NCBI GenBank assembly: GCA_020137815.1
Contig: CM035359.1
Span: 4,560,032-4,624,031, forward strand
Origin: Hormiphora californensis
Lineage: Eukaryota > Ctenophora > Tentaculata > Cydippida > Pleurobrachiidae
Length of the DNA: 64,000 nucleotides
Direction of reading: 5' to 3'
The notes under the pieces were generated by a model, which did not search any database, was not told the DNA's origin, and saw only the letters and a list, made by a program, of their open reading frames with translations. Below, in pieces: positions 38,201 through 48,927 of this stretch. How positions within the stretch are numbered: position 1 is the first letter of the stretch; each line of letters opens with the position of its first letter. A program made the position numbers and the translations under genes.

Positions 38201-38518
38201 GATTTTTGTTTTTGGTGTACCAAAAAATTACATTCCGCCGTATTTATCGTCACAGTGCTTAACAATAGTAAAGAGAAGGGGGATCCAAGGGGATGCGGAC
38301 CCCGATGCTCGGGGGAAAAGGTACCGGTAAATCGGGGTCCGGCCAGCTTTCAAAATTATGTGTATATGGTTTGGCTCGACGATTTCTCTCTCACATTAAA
38401 ATAAAGGACCCCTTTGTACCCCTTTGTACCATTGATAGCGTCCCTTTTTTTACCTTACATCCGAGTTTACAGGCGATAAAAGAAGAAGGGTAAAACCCCA
38501 AACAAGAAGAGTTGCCAT
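26246..38518 (-). CDS. Family C GPCR, metabotropic glutamate receptor-like
   Basis: Cell-surface amino-acid-type receptor. Exons: 38518-38454, 37173-37052, 36940-36806, 36315-36181, 35874-35768, 35538-35455, 35342-35244, 34936-34814, 34188-34028, 33764-33659, 33486-33379, 33305-33209, 30973-30825, 30587-30490, 30355-30212, 30043-29923, 29688-29599, 29317-29166, 29022-28799, 26718-26576, 26380-26246. All phases agree and total 2598 nt (866 codons) before a C-terminal exon. Signal peptide MATLLVWGFTLLLLSP. Venus-flytrap domain: EVMAWTIDRINEDPDVLPG, VFGVVGPGSSKVAVHLAS, LSDQNRFRYFARTVPSDEFQ, YYKWSFVSIIHS. NCD3G cysteine-rich domain: CWSCVECDD...CIKCGPGFE. 7TM: DTPLVKASSKEL before TM2, FLKTARVYALFFQ in TM3, LPSNFQEARYICFAQIIAI in TM6, VVLYPERNK after TM7. 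These are metabotropic glutamate/CaSR-group hallmarks. Ligand not determined. Confidence 0.92.
27132..28106 (+). CDS. LINE ORF1 protein, intact, in an ORF1-only element
   Basis: 324 residues, uninterrupted. Residues about 115-185 form a coiled coil (LKMHSKELIETQRALVAAQ). About 195-300 is an RRM-like/C-terminal segment (GCNIIIHGLDELND, RPVKVVLRNRDAQ, VYISPDRTPEERNVR), the pattern of CR1/L2-type ORF1 RNA-binding proteins. The element runs from about 27053 to 28350 and ends in (GAT)n, a LINE-like 3' tail, with no ORF2. It is inserted in the 600-bp element between CAACGACTACT and GATAGCTTTACC. Possible non-autonomous derivative mobilised by a partner LINE, comparable to HAL1 elements. Confidence 0.75.
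   Translation: MASSDNEEETRICLQGTDVEEDDIRYCQEQTVEWVSEILTLTEGFGEIDPSRVKYGPQILEIWDDLKVPSRNKLSALNKPVLLDLVEGACRILIEQTFPVGEQLAHMGYETTMMRQYQKELKMHSKELIETQRALVAAQEELLKIQRQLLEKRETEITAVQTTAQQELKSFASVLEKECATALAPKKIQSAFVAASDDRGCNIIIHGLDELNDKSDELVTRVKSIFAELDEAPLVRSLERLGKQSQTARPVKVVLRNRDAQKSILSKKSQLRGTEKYDKVYISPDRTPEERNVRKQLVDRLKQMAKRYPDKHYIIRGNEVVEGT
28259..28308. repeat. Perfect palindrome in the ORF1-only element
   Basis: TTTTGTAAGTGTTAGTTTGT, ATATAT at the centre, then the exact complement, close to the 3' end of the element. No spacer, arms about 25 bases. Confidence 0.85.
29322..29489 (-). repeat. 12-bp array of CTAAC branchpoint-like units
   Basis: About 13 copies of CTAACATTGTCC on the minus strand, ending CTAACATTGTTTCCCAG at the acceptor of exon 29317-29166. 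It forms the 3' end of the intron 29318-29598. Confidence 0.9.
29834..29885. mobile_element. Small hairpin of the AACAGTCGTGCCTGA family
   Basis: GGGGAAAACAGTCGTGCCTA and GCACGACTGTTTTCC with the central dyad CCTGAGGTTCAG. Inside a receptor intron. Confidence 0.75.
30618..30815. repeat. TAACTAGTGG minisatellite in a receptor intron
   Basis: About 18 degenerate copies of GGTAACTAGT (10 bp), occupying most of the intron 30588-30824. Includes local inversions (TACCACTAGTTAACTAGTGG). Confidence 0.9.
31085..31140. mobile_element. Short GGTTACGAAGTTACCCC-type inverted repeat
   Basis: TGGTTACGAAATAACT faces GGTTACTTCGTAACCA around GCGCTGGC. Relatives at 41360-41405, 55235-55320 and 63215-63270. 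Lies in the large intron 30974-33208, which otherwise holds AT-rich DNA and the two elements at 32088 and 32542. Confidence 0.65.
32088..32167. mobile_element. 80-bp pogo-like mini element
   Basis: CAGTCTCGAGGACCCTGATT on the left and AATCAGGGTCCGACTT on the right, with internal CCGGTAAATCAGGG matched by TTTACCGGGG near the left end. Confidence 0.6.
32542..32632. mobile_element. Hairpin of the AACAGTCGTG family
   Basis: GGGGGAAAACAGTCGTG and AACGACTGATTTCCC flanks, with TCTCAGGTCTCAGG and CCTGAACCTGAGGTTCAG inside. In the intron 30974-33208. Confidence 0.7.
33737..33815 (-). repeat. Duplicated splice acceptor, ~39-bp unit
   Basis: On the minus strand, the acceptor and first bases of exon 33764-33659 (AG|GTCACTAACTCCTTC...CCTAATCC) are preceded by a second copy, AG|GTCACTATAATAACTCC. 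The outer copy has an in-frame TAA, so the inner one is probably used. Confidence 0.8.
34285..34723. mobile_element. Long inverted repeat with hammerhead-like core in both arms
   Basis: Arms of about 145 bp (34285-34432 and 34568-34723) start GAGATGTTGAGGGGG and end with the complement. Each arm, read from the loop outward, has CTGATGAGGGC...GCCGAAACGTC (34584-34613 plus, 34393-34422 minus). It lies in the receptor intron 34189-34813. Penelope-like retroelements are known to carry this ribozyme motif; no reverse transcriptase is present here. Confidence 0.7.
35949..36190 (-). repeat. Four tandem copies of a splice donor junction
   Basis: The exon end and donor TCTCTTCTGG|GTGA of exon 36315-36181 recur at 36177, 36107, 36033 and 35949 (plus coordinates), periods 70, 74 and 84, each followed by TTGTTACTTTAACTAG-type intron sequence. 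Only the first copy adjoins the coding exon. Confidence 0.92.
36690..36796. mobile_element. 107-bp MITE, copy 2, with donor-copying target duplication
   Basis: AGGAACCGATC to GGTCGGTTCCT. Flanked by GTTATTTACC at 36680-36689 and 36797-36806. The inner duplicate contains the donor of exon 36940-36806 (minus strand G|GTAAATAAC), so insertion left a second donor on the far side. Confidence 0.92.
37200..37960. other. Homopolymer-rich, probably low-quality sequence
   Basis: Long runs of G broken by runs of T, A and a few C, with almost no normal sequence, in the first intron of the family C receptor. It looks like a badly resolved consensus more than biology. Reading frames here should be ignored. 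37937-38125 grades into GA-rich DNA. Confidence 0.75.
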
Positions 38519-40288
38519 AACTAGATAAATACCATCGATCAATTAACAGCATGATGAGAATCAGTATAAGCAGATAGATTCTTCAAAAATATTTCGGCAA
38601 TAATGTTTTCTTCTACCATACCAATTAGTCAATAACGTTTCTATATTCATAACTACATTCAGATTCAATGTGGCCATTTGCTGCAGTACGTGTCAATTCA
38701 CCATGATCAAATGGAATTAATTAACAAGAAAGATTTGAAAGATCACAGTTGAAGGCGCCAGGATTTGAGAGAAATATCACTATCATAGATCATCAATCAC
38801 ATGTATACTAGCTATCTATTTTCTCTCTCTCACAGAGCAGGGAGTTGCCATGCGGCCTGCGGGTGATTTGATTGAGGCGAAAGGACCTGTTTTGTATATC
38901 ATTTGGCGAATATAAAGTCTATGACCTGTGTGATTTGGTATACTATAGGGTTGACTAAAATTGAGTTTAGGAGCTTCGGTTCCGTACACCATCTCTCTTG
39001 TCGTTCTCGTATCAACGTGGACAATTGTTAATAGGGTCTGACTGTGGGCTGATACCCTCTAGGAGAATGGAGCTTTTCTGAATCACCTTTTCGAGACGAA
39101 TCCAACGCAACCGGGATTAGCTTTCTATCTTATCGGGAAGTTTGGGCTTGAAACTTGGGTTTCCAGACCATATGCACAGTCAGACATGCTAACAAATGAG
39201 AATGGCCGTATATTTTCAGGAGTGAATTAGGGAATTTTTTTTTTCGTTTATCGGCATCATCAAAAAGAATAATATATGGCTGTTCTCAGAAAACTAGTTG
39301 GTCTAAGCATCAGTTCTTAGTCTCACAATTAGGGCTCTGAACACAGAACACTCAGCCCCGGTGATACCAGGGGCACGGAGAAGTTGCGAAAAAAGCATCA
39401 ATTCATGTATGATAAGCTCAGCATTTCCACAATTAAGTATACCCATCTATTGTATATTGTCAAGCCGGAAGGAGAAATCAAAACGTACTCACTAATTTCA
39501 GCATGTTTTCGTCACGTGATGATCAGAGCAAGCTATGATAATTACAGTACAACATGTTCAAAAGCAGAATAATGCAGAATAAATGATCATGGTGGTGATC
39601 AACATGTTTCGAAATTCAACTGATGAAGAATAGATAATGAACTTTCATGCGCAATCAAGACATGTTTATGCACTTAATCAGTATATATCGATATGAATTA
39701 GCTAATGGCAGTTATCAGTTCAGCAAATGAACGATCACAGAGCTTCATATTATATGCAACTTGAAGCGCTTGTTACAGATGAAGCAAGCTGTTTGCGTTT
39801 CAGCATTACTACGTGTGGTCAGCTCTAATATGATATATACATGTCTCTGCGTGATTGCACAGTCGTGAGATGAAGACATGGTAAATGCTTTCGGCGTATC
39901 AAAGTCACAACACCACTCATAGCATTCATCGCAAAACCACTTTCATATATTAATCAAGCTAGCTCACTATCATTGGCTCATATATGTAATTCGACAGAGA
40001 TAGAGAGAGAGATGGTATGGCTTTCGCAATTCGCATATATACTCAAACAGTGTTTAGCATATACGTCATTCTAAAGATATATGGTAGTGCATCAAAATAC
40101 AAAACAATACAAAACAATTGAAATTAGAAAGCTGTATCAAAATAGAACAGACATTGGGGCAATTATATTCCAATCTTTCTTTCAATCTTTCATAATGATA
40201 TCTGCTATTATGCAAATACTATACCTACAGAAAGAAATCTTGCGGAGAGTGCTCTATCCAAGAGTGTCATGTGGGGAGCTATATTATT
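38519..40288. other. 5' flank of the family C receptor; AT-rich, gene-free
   Basis: No exon recognised. 39034-39186 is a MITE bounded by GTCTGACTGTG and CACAGTCAGAC, sharing TAGCTTTCTATCTTATCGGG with the actin-intron element. The receptor promoter should lie just above 38518 but no clear core element was seen. Confidence 0.55.
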
Positions 40289-41798
40289 TAGGTGCCGGCA
40301 GGCACCTCCGACCCGAAGAAAACAGCAAAAAACGAAAAAAAGAAAAAAAAATTTTTGCCCTTGCACAAAAACCCAAAAATGCCGGCCCTATTAAGAACAA
40401 AGAAAGGTCTTTTTTTGGGGGGGGGGGGGGGCAAAAAACATGTCAACGATTGTGGCCACACCGTTTGAGATATCGACTTGAAATTTTGTAGGCATGTTCT
40501 TGTAGTATTCCTTTGTGTCATGACGTTGGCGGATTTTTGAATTTTTAATTAATTAATTAATTATAGGTAATTAAAAATGGTGCAAGGGCACCGTGCCCCT
40601 GCACATTGCGTGTTCTGTCCCTTGCACCGCGCCCTTGCACCAAATTCTATTTTCCGTTCTGTTTAAAATATCAACTTGAAACTTTGTAGGAATGTTCTTC
40701 AATCATAAAAGATGATGTTCGAAAAGTGGGAATAGTCAAAATTAATTAATTAGTTAGTTAGAGCCGTGCAAAAAATGGAATTTGGTGCAAGGGCAGGCAA
40801 TGTGCAAGGGCAAATGGTGCAAGGGCAGCCCTTGCACCAATTTTATGATCGAACTGTGTCCACACCGTTTAATATTTTGACACGAAACTTTCTATGCATG
40901 TTCTAGTAGCATAACTACGAGTACTAGAAGAGCCGTATGATTAATATATCAATTAGGTAATTAATTATAGGCAAATTAATTAAAATTTGCCCTTGCACAA
41001 TTTGTGCAAATTTCCCCTGAACATGTGCCCTTGCACCATTTTGTTTGCCCATGCACTAAATTATATTTTCCGTTCTGCTTAAAATATCGACTTGAAACTT
41101 TCTAGGAATGTTCTTCATGCATAAAACATATAATATAATCTACAGAAAGTGGGAATAGTCAAAATTAATTAATTAATTACTTAGAGATTAATTTTGGGGT
41201 GGCCCCTGCACAATTTTGGCAAATTTGATATTCAAACTTTGAGCCTTTGTGAAAGTAATGAAAATTATTTATTTCAGGTTATGATGAACAATAAACGCCC
41301 TTTTTGTTACACAAGCCTGTGCATTGGTATCGAAGACACCTCACACTCTGTCGCCGGGCGACCTTCGCGTGCACACGCTGGCAAGGGGTAACTTCGTAAC
41401 CAAAGCCTGTGCATTGTGCATAATGAAATGGATAAATTTTCATCCAGTTGCTGGCGATAGAACTCGATAGAGTTCGATTGATTTACCATGACAACGGAGT
41501 TGGTTACCATACTAACCAGAGAATTCGTTGTAAAATAGTTCTTTCTTGCTATAAACTCGGCCTTTAGATAGAAAATTGATTTTATTCTACTCGCACTAAT
41601 GCAAGGGCATTTCACAGTTTGGTGCCGTTATTTGTGTCTCTATTTTTAATAGGATTTTGGGATTAGACTGAAAGTATGGGATCATTTGAGAAGTAGTGAA
41701 GATTTGAAAATGTTAGCAACTTGCCGGTTCGACAAACTAAACCCATATGATTCCAACTTCGGGTCGGACGAGGGGAAGCTTGCCTTTTGCGAACATAT
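40289..41798. mobile_element. Dispersed GGTGCCGGCAGGCACC element, copy 2
   Basis: Closely matches 25061-26197 but is longer, carrying an extra block near 41225-41560 that includes the short GGGGTAACTTCGTAACC repeat. Same ends, poly-G run and alternating CCCTTGCACC/GGTGCAAGGGC words. Confidence 0.8.
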
Positions 41799-41836
41799 CT
41801 ACTATATGTAGATGATATTGAAGTATTATGTAGTTA

Positions 41837-44800
41837 CAGTCGGACCCCGATTTAACGGCACCCTCGGGGGAAAGGGTTTTGTCCGTTAAATCGGGGTGTC
41901 CGTTAAATCGGGGTAGAGCATATTTGGTCCATAAAACCCTATTTTTGTCCAAAATGCTATACTAAAACACCTCTAAGTGTTAAATGCAATGTCCATGTAT
42001 TGATTACATGATCATTTCTGATTAATAATAATAATAATAATATTCCGCGCTTATATACCGCCCATACCCGACAGAGACATGTCAAAATATTGACGATGTT
42101 CCGCCGAATCATCAGAGCGGTATATCCTCGACTACTTATATGACACACTCGAACAGCTCTGGTTGAAAAACAATCTATAGACGACTAAATAAACTTGACT
42201 TATAAAACTGAGGGAATAACTGGTCCCATAATCCTGTAGATATAAATTAAAACACACTATACTCACACCTGCTCGAAAAAAGGATACTAGGTAATGAATT
42301 AATAACATGGCTAGAGAGAGGATGACACTGATTGCCCGCAGGCCCCACAACAAACATTACAACTCAGCCATGGGTTCCCCATCACCCACTCCAAATGCAC
42401 CAACGAAGAGATGTGTTTTCAGCCGGGTTTTGAAAGTATCCACATTGGGGATTGACCTGAGCTCAAGAGGAAGCTCATTCCAGACAGAGGGCAGGAATAC
42501 TGATAACCTCCTACGTCTCAACTTAGAGTTGGCATTGATACTGGTCATATTTGGATGTTTTAACCTATAGGGATCCGGAACATTAGTCATCCTCGTTGTC
42601 CTAGAGGTTCCCCAAGTCTCATCACGTGGCACCAAATCCTGGAGATAACACGGGGCTGTTCCATTGACTATTTTGTAGGCAATCAAACATGCTTTGAAGT
42701 CCAACCTGTAGGAGATCGGTAAAATATGACATTGCCTGAAATACTCCATGTAGTTGTCCTGGTGTCCGTGGAGGTTAAATACAAAACGAACACAGGCATT
42801 GAGAAGCTTCTGGAGCCCACTGAGAACTCGACCAGGAAGTCCACAATACAGAATGTTACTGTAGTCTATCCTCGATAAAATCAACTGTTTGACCAACATT
42901 ATCTTTGTTGGGATATCAAAACACCTGTGCAGTTGCCAAAGGTTTCGTAACATCAGTCCACACTGTTTCCTCACATTGTTAACCTGTCGTTCAAGGCCAA
43001 GGTTATGATCCAAGAGAATTCCCAGGGTTTTACCATCTGTTCCACTACATTCACTGGGGGAGATTTCCGTTCCTCCAAAGTTAATAACTGGATCAAAAGA
43101 GACTTTGCTTAGAGAACTGCGCTTTCCAAGCAGGATGAATTCCGTTTTGGCCTCATTACACTTCAACCACTGCCCTACCATCCACCTCTTCACCTTCGCC
43201 AGACACTCCTCAATATCCACCTTTGCCTCAACCCAGCCAGCAGCATCCGTAGGAACCAGACTCACGTAGAGCTGGGAATCATCTGCATATAACTTTATCC
43301 GGAGTCCATATGGCTCCACAATATCTTGTACAGCCTCGATGTAGAGTAGGAACAAAATAGGACCAAGGAGGGACCCTTGAGGGACTCCACAAAGTAAAGC
43401 AAGGGTTTCCGAAAGGCAATCACCGACCGAAACTCTAAAAGATCTGGAACTCAAATAGCTTTTAAACCATCGGAGAGGTTCACCATCCACTCCAAACCGT
43501 TTCTGCAACACCTCCAACAACTTTCCATGGTCAACCGTATCAAAAGCAGCACTCATATCTAGACAGATAAGAGCTACTACGTTTCCTTTATCCATTTCCC
43601 CTAGAATGTCATCGAACATGCTTGCCAATAGCGTTTCACAACTGTGACCAACACGATAGCCAGACTGATGTTTGCCCAAAAGAGAGTTGCGATCCAGGTA
43701 GTCATTGAGTTGCGTGAGAACTACCTTCTCAAGAAGCTTAGACAGAAATGGGATGTTCGAAACAGGACGATAGTTGCTGAGAGCTTCACGATCTCCATAC
43801 ATATTCTTGATGGTAGGAAAGACAAGTGCCTCCTGGAGAGATTCTGCGACCGAAGACTGATGTAGAGACTGATTGACTATTGATGTTAATGCAGGAGCCA
43901 GATCACTTATACACTCCTTTACCACCCAAGTGGGCAACGGGTCCAGGTCACAGTGCTTGCTGGACATCGATTTCACTAATGAAACAAGTTCCTCCTCAGA
44001 TATCTCTTTGAATTCATTCCATGTTGTATGACAGGATTTTCCAGATTCCACAAAATCGCCAGCCTGCTGCTGCTCCTCATTGACTTGGGTCCGAATTTTG
44101 GTCACCTTTGAACTAAAGAACTTTGAAAAATCATCAGCCAGGTTCTTGTTGTTGGTAGTCTCAGGAAGAATAGTTTCCACTTTTCCCAGGAGTTTCTGTA
44201 ACTTTCTTTGTAGCTTCTTCGGGTCCCCTTTTGCCGCATCCAAGTCCTCTTTAACAAAAGCTGCTCTCTTTTCCTTGTCCATGTTTCCATAGAGCTTCTT
44301 CAAATCATTGAATCTCCGTTTCGCTTCCTCAGTTCCATGCTTCCTCCAGTATCGTTCCGCACTCCTCCTCTTACGTAGTATTCCTCTTAGTTCCTCATCT
44401 CTCCACGGTTTAAACTTTTTCCCTGTCCTCACCCGTTTCCTCGGAACTCGCCTTTCCACTACACTTTCCAACCAACGATAGAAGTTTACAATACTCTCCT
44501 CTGGATCCCGGCCTGGTTCAAATTCCGCTTTCTGGAGGTCCTCTCTGAATCCTTCCTTGTCCATTGACTTGTAGTCCATGTATTCTCGAAACATTGATTT
44601 CCGCATACAAGAGTTTGACAGGTCCTGTCTCACTTCAAGCCCAAACTGTACCAGGAAGTGGTCCGAAGTAGTACCATTAGGACAAATTGTTAAATCTCCT
44701 AGATTGGTTTCCCTTGTAGTTATCACCAGGTCTAAGGTTCCACCAAGTTGGTGAGTAGGCAATAGTGGTACTCTTTGCTGAAGGTCAAATGAATCTAGAA

Positions 44801-45615
44801 GCTCCAATAGTTTCCTCGAGTAGAAGTTGTTCTTGTCCTGCACCTGAAAGTTCAGATCCCCTGCTATAATTGGAGTACCTTGCTTCATAACAAGTTCTGA
44901 AAGATAGTCTCCGAACTCAGATAGGAATGTAGCCTCTGTGAGTCTTGACTTAGTTGTGTATGGTGGACGATAAACATTAGAAAAAGAAAATAATTTTAAA
45001 AAAATCAAAAAAAGTTATAAAAATTTTCTAAGGTACAACCATGTACATGTCAGAATCGTTTATTGAACCAGTGCATCTTATCGCATGTCTTGCTGCTAAT
45101 TAGACGGTTCGAAACGAACCGATACGTGATACCATGCCGAATCGGGGCGAGGAAGAATTCGAATTTCAAAATATCTTTCTCTCTGAAAATTCATGGGGAG
45201 CACCGATCAAAGCAATGACAATCATTCTGTAAAATTTTGCAAAAAAAAGTTATGAAAATTTTTCAAAGGTATATCAACCACGTCCGAATCGTGTTTCTAA
45301 TCAGTGCATCTTATCGCACGTCCTGTCGCTAATTAGACGGTTCGAAACGAACTGATACGTGATCCCCATGGGACCAGTTAGGTTTACCAAGCGTCAAAAT
45401 TGCGATTCGATGGGCCTCTTGGGGATCACATTTCTGTTCGTTTCGAACCGTCTAATTACCGGCAAGACATGCAATAAGATTCACCGATTCGAAACATGAT
45501 TCGAACGTGGTTAATACACCTTTGAAAAATTTTCAAAAAATTTTTGGGGGAAATTTATCCTGCCGTTAAATCGGGGTGCCGCTAAATCGGGGGCCGTTAA
45601 ATCGGGGTCCGACTG
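41837..45615. mobile_element. pogo/Tigger-like element interrupted by a LINE
   Basis: CAGTCGGACCCCGATTTAAC to AAATCGGGGTCCGACTG, with TA on both sides. The internal sequence matches 5754-7512 on both flanks of the LINE (TCTGATTA to the left, AAAATTTTCTAAGG to the right). Subterminal units here read CCGTTAAATCGGGG. Confidence 0.85.
42357..45008 (-). CDS. LINE ORF2 (EN-RT), CR1/L2-type, 5'-truncated
   Basis: Open frame of 883 codons; the first dozen residues come from the flanking element and LINE sequence starts at VYRPP, so the N-terminal half of the APE endonuclease is lost. Remaining endonuclease motifs: AGDLNFQVQ, LDLVITT, TSDHFLV (residue about 113). Reverse transcriptase: SNYRPVSNIPFLSKLLEK, LDMSAAFDTVDH (about 484), GVPQGSLLGPILF (about 543), YADDSQLYV (about 573). 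The C-terminal AYKIVNGTAPCYL...WNELPLELR...FKTRLKTHLF is typical of CR1/L2/Rex1-group LINEs. The element ends in (ATT)n near 42024-42041 on the minus strand. RT frame intact, so a fairly young insertion; probably immobile for lack of a 5' end and endonuclease. Confidence 0.9.
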   Translation of the reverse strand: MIFLKLFSFSNVYRPPYTTKSRLTEATFLSEFGDYLSELVMKQGTPIIAGDLNFQVQDKNNFYSRKLLELLDSFDLQQRVPLLPTHQLGGTLDLVITTRETNLGDLTICPNGTTSDHFLVQFGLEVRQDLSNSCMRKSMFREYMDYKSMDKEGFREDLQKAEFEPGRDPEESIVNFYRWLESVVERRVPRKRVRTGKKFKPWRDEELRGILRKRRSAERYWRKHGTEEAKRRFNDLKKLYGNMDKEKRAAFVKEDLDAAKGDPKKLQRKLQKLLGKVETILPETTNNKNLADDFSKFFSSKVTKIRTQVNEEQQQAGDFVESGKSCHTTWNEFKEISEEELVSLVKSMSSKHCDLDPLPTWVVKECISDLAPALTSIVNQSLHQSSVAESLQEALVFPTIKNMYGDREALSNYRPVSNIPFLSKLLEKVVLTQLNDYLDRNSLLGKHQSGYRVGHSCETLLASMFDDILGEMDKGNVVALICLDMSAAFDTVDHGKLLEVLQKRFGVDGEPLRWFKSYLSSRSFRVSVGDCLSETLALLCGVPQGSLLGPILFLLYIEAVQDIVEPYGLRIKLYADDSQLYVSLVPTDAAGWVEAKVDIEECLAKVKRWMVGQWLKCNEAKTEFILLGKRSSLSKVSFDPVINFGGTEISPSECSGTDGKTLGILLDHNLGLERQVNNVRKQCGLMLRNLWQLHRCFDIPTKIMLVKQLILSRIDYSNILYCGLPGRVLSGLQKLLNACVRFVFNLHGHQDNYMEYFRQCHILPISYRLDFKACLIAYKIVNGTAPCYLQDLVPRDETWGTSRTTRMTNVPDPYRLKHPNMTSINANSKLRRRRLSVFLPSVWNELPLELRSIPNVDTFKTRLKTHLFVGAFGVGDGEPMAEL

Positions 45616-46087
45616 TATTATTATGATCTAACTATTGAAATGGACTCACTAGCATGAATGGTCACACAAAGCAGAGCTCAGAATAATAACGCAGCTGATT
45701 TTAAGACAAAAAGAGGGCCAGGCCTGGTGAGTATAACGTTGGGAATGCACATTGTTGAGGAGGGTAAGCGGACTCTAGTGCTAAAATCACGAAAAGCGAA
45801 CTCGAGATTTCGGCCGTCAGGCCGGAAACGAGAGTTTGCTGTGACTTTATACTCGTTTATAAGTGTTAGGGCCGTTATTTGGGTTCGAGGTTAGGGGTTA
45901 GTGTAAAGGTTAGGGTTAGATAAAGAGTCCTCCTTGGGTTTAGATATAGAGTCCGTTAGCACTAGAGTCCGCCTACCGTTGAGAAGCACGTCATTCTTAT
46001 GGGTGTGTGACTGAAATTGACTATGTGATGAAAAAAGGTACTTGATGGCCGCGAACATTAATATCACGAAGCCGTGAGAACGGAGTG

Positions 46088-46168
<81 letters not shown>

Positions 46169-48176
46169 AGAGAGAAACAAGCTTATGTATGGAGAAAGAG
46201 AGGAACAATGTCATTGTACAAGTCGCTAGCTTTAGCAATATTGTATACGAATGTCGAGTTAGTATAATAGAGCTCCAGGTTGCTTCAATAAAACTATTTT
46301 TGCGTCATGGCCCTTGGGATCCAGGAACAAGTAAACAACCAATCAGAACTCTTTATTTAGGTGACGTGACTGGTTATCAGCCAATCAGGGACCAGTATTT
46401 CCTGATTCGGTCGGTTCCACACAAACTGGGATCCACACAAACATGGTGGGCCAAAATTAAGGTGTGTCAATTTCCTGGGTAGAATTTTACCAAACAATTC
46501 ACCCCAGGCCAACATTATCACCCTTTCATTAAAATATATTCGACAATAGAAGATCTATAGGAACTCCCCCGCGCATTGCGGAAATCACTGCAGTAATTAA
46601 CAAAGAAGAGTATCAAGATTTTTGTCGGAATTAAATTAAGAGTTAATTGACGACAGACTATTAACCGCAGCCACACTCACACATTCATTAGAGTGGTAGA
46701 TGGAAAACCGGCCGCACTATCGGAAATCAGAGAGGGAAGAGGGAAAGAGAGAAAGATGGTGGGAGAGATAATGAAATAGATTGTAAGAGATATGAAGAGT
46801 AAGAGGAGATAAAATGGTAAAAGAAGAGACTACTGCCGATGGTGACAATTAAACAATTACGAAATGTGAAACGGGTATGAATACTGTTAATAGATACATA
46901 GATTGGGAATTGTGTATGTAGCTGTAGAGGGAGGTAAGCAACAGCAATTCATCTGTGCACACACATTTCCTTCTTTATAGCTATACAAAACGACACAAGT
47001 TTCGAAAAGTCTAATACAAATGTCAAATAATAATATACGACTAAATAATACTGAACCACTAATACGAATTACCACAAATGCACCAAGATTGCCCACATAG
47101 ATCGATTTTAAACAGGCATGCTAGCGTTGTTGAGAAAAGGAAGGGACTCACAACAGTATGCCGACAGAGTTAGATGTATTGAGAACTGAGAATTGAGTTG
47201 AATCCCATATCAAGTGAGAGCTGCAGTGTGTTTTCAATTAGTTTCATACTTCTAGGGAATCAGCTATACTAGTATAGGGATGTGATGAGAGCTGTTTACT
47301 AAAGAAAAGCTTGCCTATTAACGAAGCATAACAGAATGAGTTTATAAATCAGTCTATATTATGCATGCATTCGTCATAAATCAGTTAGGAGTTAGACCGA
47401 TCTGATAGCTCTGAGAATCATGATTTATGATTAGCAGCTATTATAATATATGTTATCTTGATTTATGCTTAGCATATGCATCTTTTATAAAGTACCTAAC
47501 ATTCTGGCTAGCAAAGAAACGATATCAATGACTGATCGATATGATCTAGGCAGTTTGGCAGCACGTAAATTCTGGTGAGAAGAATCATTTTAATGTGTTA
47601 ACGAGCTGAGAATGTTTGGCCGAGTGAGATATGTGTGACCGCTATACTAATACAGCAACAGCAACTCATATAATTCTTAGTTTTATTGGAGAGTATAAGA
47701 AGTCGAACAAAGAACTTGAATTAATCGTTAACTGTTAATCAGCTACTAATAATATCATATTGTATTAATCTGCTATATTATATGAGGCCGTATAGCTAAT
47801 TTGAAGTCCAATATACTGCAATTCTCCATGTGAACAACTCCTGATCTTCATTAATCATTATTTCAAAATGGTGGAAGTGATACATCCGAATCATTATTAT
47901 GACTTAATATGAGGGAAATTTTGTCGGCTAGTTTACAGCGATTGGTATCTCTTTTAAGTTATAGTAAGGACTGAGAAGGCATATATCGTTGGGGGTTAAC
48001 AAAAACCACTAGGACAGTCTTTATGGACAATATATGATGCTGCTTCAATACCAAATCACTTTAAGGCTCACGATGTCAATATAAAACCAATTTAACTGCC
48101 ATTTTGCTAAAGTTATTAGGTATAGTCGGGTGGAGCCAATCCTACATTCCAGCCATGCAGCTACCAGCTATATGTA
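45616..48176. other. Gene-free, repeats only
   Basis: 46088-46166 is (GA)n. 46323-46417 is a 107-bp MITE copy with a damaged left end. 46700-48170 is AT-rich with GA-rich patches. No exon recognised. Confidence 0.6.
46323..46417. mobile_element. 107-bp MITE, copy 3
   Basis: AGGAACAAGTAAACAACC to GATTCGGTCGGTTCC; lacks CGACCGAA of the left terminal repeat and has GTGACGTGAC in place of GTCACGTGAC. Confidence 0.85.
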
Positions 48177-48348
48177 CAGTCGGACCCCGATTTAGGGACA
48201 CCCTCGGGGGAAAGGCTCTTGTCCACTAAAACGGGGTGTCCACTAAATCAGGGTCAAATAATGTTAATTTCCTATATCGGGGGAAAAAAATCCTGTCCCT
48301 AAATCGGGGTGCCACTAAATCGGGGGCCCCTAAATCGGGGTCCGACTG
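48177..48348. mobile_element. pogo-like MITE, 172 bp
   Basis: CAGTCGGACCCCGATTTAGG to TAAATCGGGGTCCGACTG. The interior is only the subterminal repeats from both ends. Confidence 0.9.
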
Positions 48349-48362
48349 TTATCATACTACTT

Positions 48363-48927
48363 ACTATTCAAATTGTCAGTGCTACATCACCTAGCAACTA
48401 CACTTGCACGTGCAATTATTAGAGCAACTTAGAAACCTCACTCCCAGTTGCAGCTTTGGGTACCAAGGGCCAATTCAATTCTGCACGTGCATTCTTTTAC
48501 TTTTGTCCTGATGTCTTGCTCTTCCACCCCAAGCGCTATTCGGCAACGGTTATATAGGTCCAGAAGATCTGCTGCTGTCAGGGAGCAGGCTAGAGAATAT
48601 GACAGATTACGCCAACGTGTTCAAGCGAGCCAATCAACGACTACTGAAAGCTTTACCCAACGTCGCCCAAGGGTGATTACTCCAGTCGAATATAGAAATC
48701 TCCGAATCGGCTACATAGCGGCCAAGTTTTCACGAGATGAGTTTCTGGAGCACATTGATCTCTTAAATTCGCACCTTGACATTGTCAGGAAGCCCAGAGC
48801 GTACAACAACATGGGTAGGGAGAAAGTGAGAGATAGGGTAGGAATGGATGGTGGAGGTGATGTCAGGGTTCCCTAATCAAGCTACCATTTCCCCGAAATT
48901 CGCCCGTAGGGCGAACGGGCCTACTAG
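48363..48927 (+). mobile_element. ~600-bp ORF-bearing element, copy 2
   Basis: ACTATTCAAATTGTCAG to GGCGAACGGGCCTACTAG. Continuous frame 48448-48876 contains SAIRQR, AVREQAREYDRLRQRVQASQ, RRPRVITPVEYRNLRIGYIA and LLNSHLDIVRKPRAYNNMGR. No recognised protein family. Confidence 0.8.
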
